A DNA stretch of 23,391 nucleotides from RGIG4576 sp964536025 (GTDB taxonomy: Bacteria > Bacteroidota > Bacteroidia > Bacteroidales > Muribaculaceae): assembly GCA_964536025.1 (NCBI GenBank), contig CAZHXA010000031.1:1-23391 (forward strand), written 5' to 3'. Shown here piece after piece: positions 9,068-16,055 of the stretch. How positions within the stretch are numbered: the stretch's first letter is position 1; each line of letters begins with the position of its first letter. The notes under the pieces are model-generated. The model ran no database searches. It saw only the letters and a program-made list of their open reading frames with translations, and was not told where the DNA came from. The position numbers and the translations under genes are program-made.

Positions 9068-11119
9068 ATGTTGCAAAAGAAATTTTTATGTACCATTAAT
9101 TTGTTGGTGGTATCATTTTTAATGATTTCTGCTCAAAAAACGGCAGAACTTGACACTATGCTCAGTCTTAAAGAGGTGAGTGTGGTGCGTGCTTATAAGC
9201 CATATATCGAAGTTATTCCCGCTCAAAAGTTGGATGGCGTTCAGTTACAACGTTTAAACAGTTTTTCTGTGGCAGATGCGGTGCGTTATTTTTCAGGAGT
9301 GCAAATTAAGGACTATGGTGGCGTGGGAGGTATAAAAACTGTTGACATTCGCAGCATGGGAACAAATCACATGGGCGTTTTTTATGATGGAATACAGCTT
9401 GGAAATGCTCAAAACGGTCAAATAGATTTGGGAAAGTTCTCGCTCGACAATATTGAGGAGGTTTCTTTGTATAACGGTCAAAAAAGTGATATTTTTCAGC
9501 CTGCAAAAGACTTTGGTGCTGCTGGAACCATATATTTGCGTACTCGTAGCCCTAAATTTGAAGGAAATAAGGCAACCAATATGAAATTTTTGTTTCGTAC
9601 TGGTTCTTTCGGACTTTTAAATCCGTCTATATTGTTGGAGCAGAAATTAAACGAGAATGTAAGTGCTACTTTTAATGCAGAATATATCGATGCTGACGGA
9701 AAATATAAATTTCGATATAAAAAAGTGTTTAGTGACGGTACGTTGGCTTGGGATACTACTGCAACTCGTCAAAACGGAGATGTATATTCCTTACGTCTTG
9801 AAGGAGGTCTTTATGGGAAAATGAAGGGCGGTAAATGGCAAGCTAAGGCTTATTATTATGATTCTGAACGTGGCATTCCTGGTGCTATCGTTAATAATGT
9901 GTGGAAAACTTCACAACGTCAATGGGATAGAAACTTCTTTGCTCAAGGAACATTCCAAAAACGTATAGGTTCTCGATATGAATTGATGTTAAACGCCAAG
10001 TATGCACTTGATAAGATGCGTTATCTTAATCCCGATACTACATTAATGTATCTTGATAATAAATTCACTCAAGAAGAGATTTATTTATCTACTGCCAATA
10101 AATTCAAGTTGCTCCGAAACTGGGAAATGAATCTATCGGTGGATTATACTTGGAATACGCTTGATGCATCATTGACCAATTTTGTATATCCAACTCGTCA
10201 TAGTGTTCTCGTTGCTTTGGCTACGGCTTATAAATGGCATGGATGGAAGGCTCAAGCGAGTGTGCTTGGTACTTTTGTTACCGATAAAAGTACTGCTACA
10301 AGTGGAACTGGAAGCGTTACCAAGCGAACAAAGGATTTCAGCGAATATACTCCTGCTGTTTTTGTTTCTTATCGTCCGGTAGAGAGCTTTCCTTTAAATT
10401 TCAGAGCCTTTTATAAGAAAATTTTCCGTATGCCTACGTTCAATGATTTGTATTATACCGACATTGGTAATGCTAATCTTGAACCGGAATATGTGAGCCA
10501 ATATAACTTAGGATTTCAATATCAATCGGCTCTCGAATGTGGTATTCTTACGGGATTGAGTATGCGAGCCGATGCATATTATAATCACGTAACCGATAAA
10601 ATCATATCGGTTCCTAAAGGAACAGGGCAATATCGTTGGATGATGATGAATATAGGCAAAGTGAAGATAAGAGGTATCGATGTAAATGCACAAGCTCGTT
10701 TCACTTTTCCTTATGATATAGAAGTGGCTGCAAACTTGAGTTATACTTATCAGAGAGCTCAAGACTATTCTGATCCTACCGATAATGACCCCGAAGCAGG
10801 AACCTATAAAGGGCAGATTTCTTACATACCGTGGCATAACGGCTCGGTGGTTGTGAATGGTACATGGCGAAATGTTGAATTGAATTACAGTTTCATTTAT
10901 GTGGGAGAACGCTACCATAATTCTTCCAATATTAGAGCCAATTATGAACAACCGTGGTATACTCATGATTTATCGGCAGGTTATTCATTTAAAGTGAGGA
11001 ATGTGAAAATGAAAATATCGGCAGAAGTGAATAATTTATTGAATCAATATTATGATGTAATACAAAATTATCCTATGCCTGGACGAAATTATAAAGCTAT
11101 TTTGAGAATTGAACTATGA
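9068..11119 (+). CDS. btuB: TonB-dependent outer-membrane corrinoid receptor (BtuB-like)
   Basis: This 683-residue TonB-dependent receptor starts with a signal peptide (residues 1-22, ending ...MISAQ). A TonB-box-like stretch LKEVSVVRA follows (about 34-42). The plug domain carries the conserved DAVRYFSGVQIKDYGG and GIKTVDIRSMGTNHMGVFYDG blocks. The rest is beta-barrel, ending in the short EVNNLLNQYYDV...ILRIEL outer-membrane signature. It lacks the N-terminal carboxypeptidase-like extension of SusC receptors, and its size suits Bacteroides BtuB. The cobalamin riboswitch directly upstream and the BtuG-type lipoprotein overlapping its 3' end identify the substrate as vitamin B12 or related corrinoids. 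It would import B12 across the outer membrane using TonB-ExbBD energy. Confidence 0.9.
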   Translation: MLQKKFLCTINLLVVSFLMISAQKTAELDTMLSLKEVSVVRAYKPYIEVIPAQKLDGVQLQRLNSFSVADAVRYFSGVQIKDYGGVGGIKTVDIRSMGTNHMGVFYDGIQLGNAQNGQIDLGKFSLDNIEEVSLYNGQKSDIFQPAKDFGAAGTIYLRTRSPKFEGNKATNMKFLFRTGSFGLLNPSILLEQKLNENVSATFNAEYIDADGKYKFRYKKVFSDGTLAWDTTATRQNGDVYSLRLEGGLYGKMKGGKWQAKAYYYDSERGIPGAIVNNVWKTSQRQWDRNFFAQGTFQKRIGSRYELMLNAKYALDKMRYLNPDTTLMYLDNKFTQEEIYLSTANKFKLLRNWEMNLSVDYTWNTLDASLTNFVYPTRHSVLVALATAYKWHGWKAQASVLGTFVTDKSTATSGTGSVTKRTKDFSEYTPAVFVSYRPVESFPLNFRAFYKKIFRMPTFNDLYYTDIGNANLEPEYVSQYNLGFQYQSALECGILTGLSMRADAYYNHVTDKIISVPKGTGQYRWMMMNIGKVKIRGIDVNAQARFTFPYDIEVAANLSYTYQRAQDYSDPTDNDPEAGTYKGQISYIPWHNGSVVVNGTWRNVELNYSFIYVGERYHNSSNIRANYEQPWYTHDLSAGYSFKVRNVKMKISAEVNNLLNQYYDVIQNYPMPGRNYKAILRIEL

Positions 11120-12252
11120 TTAATTCTAAATATATAATATTTTTATTGTGCATCTTTGCATTAATGGCTTGTCGAGAAGATGATGAGATTTTCATTCCTG
11201 AAAATGTTGTTGTTTCAAAACCGGAGGTGATTGATGTAAAAGGCTTTTATCTGTTGAATGAAGGTAATATGGGCAGTAATAAGAGCACGCTCGATTACTA
11301 TGATTATGCAACCGGTGTATACACTCGCAATATTTATGGTAATGCCAATCCTGATGTACCTAAGGAAATGGGTGATGTGGGAAATGATATAGCAGTTTAC
11401 GGCAGTAAACTTTATGCTGTGATAAATTGCTCTAATAAGGTGGAAGTTATGGATGTAACTACTGCACGACGCATAGGACAAATAAATATACCTAATTGCC
11501 GATATATTAAGTTTCATGAAGGTTATGCTTATGTAACTTCTTATGCTGGACCTGTGGAAATAAATCCCGATTATGTGCAAAAAGGTTATGTTGCCAAAGT
11601 TGATACTACTACGCTTGCTGTTGTGGATACTTGTATCGTAGGATTTCAACCCGATGAACTTGAAATTGTAGATGGAAAAATTTATGTAGCAAATTCAGGT
11701 GGATATATGGTACCGAATTATGAAAATACATTATCGGTAATAGATATTGCTACATTTAAAGAGGAGGAACGTGTTCCCATTGCCATAAATTTACAATGCG
11801 TTACAGGAGATGAATATGGTGGCTTGTGGGTTTCCACTCGTGGAGATTATTTTGAAGTAGAGTCTAAACTATTTTGCTATGATGTGCGTAAAAAACGAAT
11901 AAAAGCCGAACTTGATGTACCTGTGTCATCAATGTGGATTGATGGAGATTCTCTTTATGTGGTCAGTATAGCTTGGAGTAATATCACGATGACCGATGAA
12001 GTAACCTATGCCATTGTAGATGTGCATAATTGTGAAGTTATTACACGTAATTTCATAACCGATGGTACCGAATCAAAAATTCGCAAGCCTTATGGTATCG
12101 CTGTTAATCCCGAAACAAAAGATATATATGTTACCGATGCCAAAAATTATGTAAATCCGGGAACTTTGTATTGTTTTGGACAGGATGGAGTGCTTAAATG
12201 GAATGTCCGCACCGGTGACATTCCTGCACATTTCGCTTTTGTTGGAAAATAG
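11116..12252 (+). CDS. btuG: BtuG-like surface lipoprotein, beta-propeller, B12 capture
   Basis: The protein has 378 residues. A lipoprotein signal ends in LMAC with the lipidated cysteine at residue 19. The next residues, REDDE, form an acidic Bacteroidetes export signal that sends lipoproteins to the cell surface. The rest is built of repeated YncE/DUF5074-type blades (GYAYVTSYAGP, GKIYVANSGG, GGLWVSTRGD, KDIYVTDAKN), consistent with a seven-bladed beta-propeller. Known BtuG proteins bind cobalamin extremely tightly and sit as a lid on BtuB. The ATGA overlap with btuB (11116-11119) implies translational coupling and matched amounts. Assignment rests on fold, lipobox and operon position; B12-binding residues cannot be checked here. 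Confidence 0.85.
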   Translation: MINSKYIIFLLCIFALMACREDDEIFIPENVVVSKPEVIDVKGFYLLNEGNMGSNKSTLDYYDYATGVYTRNIYGNANPDVPKEMGDVGNDIAVYGSKLYAVINCSNKVEVMDVTTARRIGQINIPNCRYIKFHEGYAYVTSYAGPVEINPDYVQKGYVAKVDTTTLAVVDTCIVGFQPDELEIVDGKIYVANSGGYMVPNYENTLSVIDIATFKEEERVPIAINLQCVTGDEYGGLWVSTRGDYFEVESKLFCYDVRKKRIKAELDVPVSSMWIDGDSLYVVSIAWSNITMTDEVTYAIVDVHNCEVITRNFITDGTESKIRKPYGIAVNPETKDIYVTDAKNYVNPGTLYCFGQDGVLKWNVRTGDIPAHFAFVGK

Positions 12253-12281
12253 ATTTAAAAAATAATATATTTATTGAGAAA

Positions 12282-13337
12282 ATGAAGAGAATATTTCTTT
12301 TGTTGAGCGTAGGTTTATCATTGTCAATGAGTGCCAAATCACCATATCTGAGCAAGGTCTATGATTTTGTTCCGGCTCCTGGACAATTTATCAACGAAAT
12401 GCCCGAATGTGAGGAAGGCGACACTAAAACCGAGATTATATCCAAAGTAGAAGAACAAATATGCGGTGATAAGAACCCCGGAATGATTTCACTTGGAGCT
12501 TGGGGCGGTTATGTGGTGTTTGGTTTTGACCATCCTGTAGTAAATGTCAAGGGAGAATATGATTTTAAAATATATGGTAATGCTTTCATTGCAAATGGTG
12601 CGACCGGTAAAGGTAGTTGTGAACCGGGTATAGTGATGGTGAGCTATGACGATAACGGAAATGGAAAACCTGATGATAAGTGGTATGAATTGGCTGGTAG
12701 TGAATATAATAAATCTACTACAATTCATGACTATAAATTAACTTATTATCGTACTCCATCCGACCATGTAGCCGACCCTGACCCTAATAATGCTTCGATT
12801 ATTGACCGTACTTACATTAAGTGGGTTGATAATAAAAATGCAACAGGATATGTAATGCAAAATTCGTTCCATAAACAAAGTTATTGGCCATCTTGGATTG
12901 ATGAAGAAACCATCACATTTGAAGGTTGTCGTCTTGTCGATAACGGAGCCGATGAAAGTGGAAAGGGAACATATTACACTTTAAAAATGTTTGATTACGG
13001 ATATGTAGATAATCAACCTAATGATAGTGACCCGGGATTTAAAATCGATTGGGCTGTTGATGAAACCGGTGCATCGGTTTATCTTCCTGCAATATCTTTC
13101 ATAAAGGTGTATAATGCAATAAATCAATATTGTGGTTGGATAGGAGAAACTTCTACTGAGGTATGTGGAGGTGAAGACCTTCACCCCGATGCAGAACTAT
13201 CTGGAGTTGAAAATGTGACTTTTGATGAAAATGCTCCGGTAGAATACTATAATTTGCAAGGTATTAAAGTGGAAAATCCGCAAGACGGTATTTATATAAA
13301 GCGTCAAGGCTACAAAACAATGAAAGTGGTTTTGTAA
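12282..13337 (+). CDS. Secreted cell-surface protein of the B12 operon, C-terminal tail
   Basis: This 351-residue protein has a signal peptide (about 1-18, ...LSMSAKS) and no lipobox. The body contains GMISLGAWGGYVVFGFDHPV and EPGIVMVSYDDNGNGKPDDK. The acidic Dx(D/N)GNGxxDD stretch (residues 123-132) resembles a calcium-binding loop. The last ~30 residues (from 321) form the Bacteroidales C-terminal tail EYYNLQG...ENPxxGxxIKxQG, shared with the gene at 14069. The ATG lies 29 nt after btuG with no terminator between, so it belongs to the riboswitch-controlled operon. Similar proteins, often labelled cell surface or PKD-domain proteins, accompany BtuG in Bacteroides. A role in corrinoid binding or transfer is inferred from context only. 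Confidence 0.75.
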   Translation: MKRIFLLLSVGLSLSMSAKSPYLSKVYDFVPAPGQFINEMPECEEGDTKTEIISKVEEQICGDKNPGMISLGAWGGYVVFGFDHPVVNVKGEYDFKIYGNAFIANGATGKGSCEPGIVMVSYDDNGNGKPDDKWYELAGSEYNKSTTIHDYKLTYYRTPSDHVADPDPNNASIIDRTYIKWVDNKNATGYVMQNSFHKQSYWPSWIDEETITFEGCRLVDNGADESGKGTYYTLKMFDYGYVDNQPNDSDPGFKIDWAVDETGASVYLPAISFIKVYNAINQYCGWIGETSTEVCGGEDLHPDAELSGVENVTFDENAPVEYYNLQGIKVENPQDGIYIKRQGYKTMKVVL

Positions 13338-13401
13338 GAGCATAATAATAATTTGTTAGAAAATTCGGTCGAGAGAGCCCGATTATAAAATATTTGGACG
13401 T

Positions 13402-13572
13402 TGTGCAGTTGAGATTTTTATTGAAGTCTCCTAAGAGGGAATGGGGTGTGAATCCCCAACAGTCCCGCTGCTGTAATCTCATGATAATATCGATTCACAC
13501 AATGTGTCACTGAGCCTTAACGGCTTGGGAAGGCGTGAACTTCGATGGGAAAGTCAGAAGACCTGCTGCATG
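13402..13572 (+). ncRNA. Cobalamin riboswitch 2 (orphaned)
   Basis: This is a second full aptamer with every core element: GAGGGAATGGGGTGTGAATC (13435-13454), then the CCCGCTGCTGTAATCTC block, a GTCACTGAGCC...GGCTTGGGAAGGCG arm, and AAGTCAGAAGACCTGC at the 3' end. P1 pairs 13402-13408 with 13566-13572, with two G-U pairs. A hairpin follows at 13586-13611 (TAATGCTT/AAGCATTA). In riboswitch 1 the start codon comes 8 nt after the equivalent hairpin. Here no gene starts there; the nearest ATG (about 13633) gives six codons. The next gene-like sequence is the relic at 13917, and the intact gene starts 496 nt past P1. No exact TAnnTTTG box lies upstream, so it may depend on read-through from the btuB operon. 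Confidence 0.93.
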
Positions 13573-13585
13573 ACTTATTTAAGAA

Positions 13586-13611
13586 TAATGCTTTCGAGGA
13601 TTGAAGCATTA
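13586..13611 (+). promoter_or_regulatory. Hairpin downstream of riboswitch 2
   Basis: TAATGCTT (13586-13593) pairs with AAGCATTA (13604-13611) around a 10-nt loop, 13 nt after P1. Its position matches the expression-platform hairpin of riboswitch 1. A 12-nt palindrome, GCGAAATTTCGC, follows within about 10 nt. No coding start follows at the expected distance, and there is no T-run. Confidence 0.5.
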
Positions 13612-13916
13612 CGTTTAGCGAAATTTCGCACATGCTTGTCTGCTTTGAGTAGGGAATTGAACTTAGAAGTGTTCTTTTCGCTCTAATTTAAGCAGAAATA
13701 TAATTAGTGTTATAATATTAAGTGCATGTGTTAAGATAATTTTTTCCTTATAATAAAGATTTCTTCGTTAAAGCAGTTATTCTTAGATTAATCACGAATT
13801 CTTTAGAACTCGCGTTTATTACAATAAAATAACTGAATAATGAAGATTTTTTTTATTTAAAATCTTATGTTTAGTTGTTGATGGCAAAGTATATAAATGA
13901 ACTAAATATTAGTGAT
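13612..13916. other. AT-rich stretch without a gene between riboswitch 2 and the relic
   Basis: About 300 nt of AT-rich sequence has no supportable coding frame; all frames are cut by frequent stops. A weak AT-only hairpin is present (AAGATTTT 13843-13850 with AAAATCTT 13859-13866). The former first exon-like start of the riboswitch-controlled gene would be expected at its left end but is not recognisable. The reading frame of the downstream relic is open back to an ATG at 13881. Confidence 0.5.
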
Positions 13917-14027
13917 ATGAGGAAAATTTTATCTTTTTTATTGCTTTTGAGTGTTTGGGAAAATCCTTCAATGGGTATATTTATTAAAAAACAAGGTTCA
14001 AAAATTGAAAGAGTGATTTTGAAATAA
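13917..14027 (+). pseudogene. Relic of a secreted protein: signal peptide joined to C-terminal tail
   Basis: This 36-codon frame starts MRKILSFLLLLSVW, a signal-peptide core. It passes at once into ENPSMGIFIKKQGSKIERVILK and stops. The second half matches, at protein and DNA level, the tail of the intact gene ending at 14965 (ENPSNGVFIKKQGTKTEKVIL), and the first half resembles that gene's signal peptide (MKKILLFVSAVIV). The simplest reading is a tandem paralogue that lost its whole mature domain by an in-frame internal deletion. An in-frame ATG at 13881 would extend the frame to 48 codons. Whether the short peptide is still made is unknown. Confidence 0.8.
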
Positions 14028-14068
14028 AAATTAGGTATTGATTGTTTAATTTTAAATAAAATTGTTTT

Positions 14069-14965
14069 ATGAAAAAAATTTTACTTTTTGTAAGTGCTGT
14101 AATTGTAACATTAAGCTCTTACGCTCAAGAGAAAACTGTAACTACATTAAATTTAGATGATGCTAAATTTGATTATGGTGAATTACCTTATTACATCGTT
14201 AATGGTAGTTATGAAACTCAGATTTTTAAATTTGCTGCATCTTATAGCTCTTATGTGTGGGGTGGTTTTGCTGTAAGTAAAACAGGAGATAAAAGCGATT
14301 TAGAAAACAATTGGTATAATGATAATGCTAATCAAATGGGTTGTATGGCAGGAGGCGGTATTAAGTCTGTTGCTACTGATGGCACTTTGATCGTAGATAA
14401 GAACAGCCCTTATTTAGTAGGTTATTGGTTTGGTGATTATGACCCGGATAATGTGAATATCACATTTACCGATGGCGTAGCAAGAAAATGTAAAGGTATC
14501 TATGTAACTTCCAACTCAAAACCTTTTTATAGCTATATACATGGCGATGGCTATGCTCGTGAATTTATAGATGATGATTGCCATAAGTTGATTATTGTAG
14601 GAAAGGATGCAACCGGTAATGAAGTAGGATCGGTTGAAGTTGTATTGGCAAAACAAGAAGACGGTATTTTTTCTGTTTTAAAGAATTGGAAATGGGTTGA
14701 TTTGTCTTCACTTGGAGAAGTTGCAGGTTTATATTTTAGAATGTATACAACCGATTCAAGTATTTATGGCCCAAATACTGCATCTTACTTTTGCTTGGAT
14801 AGATTGCAAGTTTATGAAGCTGAATCAACCGGAATAGGAGCAACTAAGGCTGATTGTAATGCTCCTGTTGAATATTACACATTGCAAGGCGTGCGTGTAG
14901 AAAATCCTTCAAATGGTGTATTTATCAAGAAGCAAGGTACAAAAACAGAAAAGGTGATTTTATAA
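14069..14965 (+). CDS. DUF4465-type secreted protein, likely corrinoid-locus component
   Basis: The protein has 298 residues. The signal peptide (1-19, ...TLSSYA) is followed by a DUF4465-like domain. Its typical features are a short beta segment ending FDYG, then YVWGGFAVSKTGD, NWYNDNANQMGCMAGGG, GYWFGDYDPDNV and the closing ASYFCLDRLQVYE. Residues 268-298 form the same C-terminal tail as the 12282 protein. There is no lipobox. DUF4465 proteins are common in Bacteroidetes surface systems. The cobalamin riboswitch about 500 nt upstream and the adjacent B12 operon suggest corrinoid binding at the cell surface, but this is contextual. A terminator follows at 15035. The domain call is from memory of the family pattern. 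Confidence 0.78.
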   Translation: MKKILLFVSAVIVTLSSYAQEKTVTTLNLDDAKFDYGELPYYIVNGSYETQIFKFAASYSSYVWGGFAVSKTGDKSDLENNWYNDNANQMGCMAGGGIKSVATDGTLIVDKNSPYLVGYWFGDYDPDNVNITFTDGVARKCKGIYVTSNSKPFYSYIHGDGYAREFIDDDCHKLIIVGKDATGNEVGSVEVVLAKQEDGIFSVLKNWKWVDLSSLGEVAGLYFRMYTTDSSIYGPNTASYFCLDRLQVYEAESTGIGATKADCNAPVEYYTLQGVRVENPSNGVFIKKQGTKTEKVIL

Positions 14966-15034
14966 TGTAGAGAAATTTATAGTAATTATATATAAAAATA
15001 TCTGCTGAATTTTTTTAGAATGGTTTTAAGGTTG

Positions 15035-15071
15035 GGGAAATGTTGTCGTGATGATAACATTTCCCTTTTTT
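15035..15071 (+). terminator. Intrinsic terminator after the DUF4465 gene
   Basis: GGGAAATGTT (15035-15044) pairs perfectly with AACATTTCCC (15056-15065) around an 11-nt loop, and six T follow. It closes the B12 locus on its right side. Confidence 0.9.
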
Positions 15072-15160
15072 ACATCTTTTGGCGACTTTTGGTTGTTTAT
15101 AGCTTAAAATCGGAATATTTCAGTTGAATTTTGGAACATTTTCAATAGTGAAAAATCTGA

Positions 15161-15168
15161 TAATTTTG
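15161..15168 (+). promoter_or_regulatory. -7 promoter element for the DUF3943 gene
   Basis: TAATTTTG matches TAnnTTTG exactly. Transcription would begin near 15175, about 18 nt before the ATG at 15193. It therefore falls inside the longer frame that could start at TTG 15124, which argues against that start. No well-spaced -33 TTG is seen. Confidence 0.55.
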
Positions 15169-15192
15169 CGTGAAGAATCACTTAATGCCATT

Positions 15193-15975
15193 ATGAACAA
15201 ATTAGAATTCAAAAGCCGACTTATTATTACTATTTTATTATTGCTTGTTACCTTTTCTAAAGCAATAGCCGGTGATACGCTTAAAATTGAGAAAAAGAAT
15301 ATCTATGAATTGCCGTATTCACGTAAAACAAGCTGTCCTGATTGGAGTCGTTTGTGGATTAATACAGGTGCACTTTGTGGAGCAGGAATTGTTACGCTTG
15401 GTATATTAGAGTGTTTACCCGATGATGCTACTAATTGGAATAGGGAAGAGTTACGCAAAACACCGTTATTTAAGCGTTGGGGAAATCATGTGAAATCCGG
15501 ACCTCATTGGGATGGAGATAGTTTTGTGTTTAATTATATACTTCATCCTTATGGTGGTGCAGCTTATTTCATGAGTGCTCGCAGTCTTGGATTCAATTTT
15601 TGGGAGTCTTCTTTATATGGATTTGCTATTTCCACCGTCTTTTGGGAATATGGGATTGAAGCGTTTATGGAAATTCCATCAGTACAGGATTTGATTATTA
15701 CGCCTGTAGTCGGAGCTTTCTTGGGTGAATGTTTTTATAAATTCAAGCGTAAAATAGTTGACGATGGTTATACATTGTTTGGCTCAAGTGTGCTTGGTAA
15801 TATAGCTGCATTTATTGTCGACCCTGTGAATGAATTTGTGGGACTTTTTGCTGGTAATCCTTGTCGTCAAGGAATAAAGGAAAAACGTAACGGAACCGAT
15901 ATGGCTTTAATGCCGGCGTTTGTTCCCGATCAAAAGGGGTTGAATTATGGATTTTCTTTTAATGTCGTATTCTGA
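15193..15975 (+). CDS. DUF3943-family envelope protein
   Basis: From ATG 15193 the protein has 260 residues. A signal peptide covers about 1-27 (IITILLLLVTFSKAIAG). The core has the DUF3943 pattern: WDGDSFVFNYILHPYGG (HPYGG at 118-122), a hydrophobic stretch with WEYGIEAFMEIPSVQD (WEYGIE 151-156, E160, D166), then TPVVGAFLGE ending at E179. Conserved acidic and aromatic residues in a secreted membrane-associated protein suggest an outer-membrane or periplasmic role, but the function is unknown. A TTG at 15124 is in frame and would add 23 residues; the promoter box inside that extension makes it unlikely. It is a single-gene unit, convergent with alaS. Confidence 0.75.
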   Translation: MNKLEFKSRLIITILLLLVTFSKAIAGDTLKIEKKNIYELPYSRKTSCPDWSRLWINTGALCGAGIVTLGILECLPDDATNWNREELRKTPLFKRWGNHVKSGPHWDGDSFVFNYILHPYGGAAYFMSARSLGFNFWESSLYGFAISTVFWEYGIEAFMEIPSVQDLIITPVVGAFLGECFYKFKRKIVDDGYTLFGSSVLGNIAAFIVDPVNEFVGLFAGNPCRQGIKEKRNGTDMALMPAFVPDQKGLNYGFSFNVVF

Positions 15976-16037
15976 AAAAAATAACGGTGCATTAACGTTG
16001 AGATGAGTTAATGCACCGTTATACTATTTAATAGTAT
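15974..16037 (-). terminator. Terminator for alaS (strong hairpin between convergent genes)
   Basis: A perfect 16-bp stem pairs ATAACGGTGCATTAAC (15981-15996) with GTTAATGCACCGTTAT (16007-16022). On the minus strand it is followed by seven T, so it terminates alaS. A second small palindrome, ATACTAT-TTA-ATAGTAT (16021-16037), adjoins it on the alaS side. The large stem can also form in transcripts from the plus-strand gene, but no T-run follows in that direction. Confidence 0.85.
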
Positions 16038-16055
16038 AAAACTATAATTTGTTTT

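Noticed and set aside
13348..13396. Near matches to a -7 box upstream of riboswitch 2
   Set aside because: Candidates at 13349-13355 and 13389-13396 miss a base or the spacing of TAnnTTTG, and no partner -33 element fits.
13504..13686. 60-codon plus-strand frame after the B12 operon
   Set aside because: It lies across the 3' half of cobalamin riboswitch 2 and its downstream hairpins; the bases are explained by conserved RNA motifs, and the start is not ATG-supported.
13843..13866. AAGATTTT/AAAATCTT hairpin considered as a terminator for riboswitch 2
   Set aside because: The stem is short and nearly all A-T, and no T-run follows it.
15124..15192. TTG-initiated N-terminal extension of the DUF3943 protein
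   Set aside because: It contains a TAnnTTTG promoter box for the gene itself and would bury the signal peptide 23 residues inside the protein.
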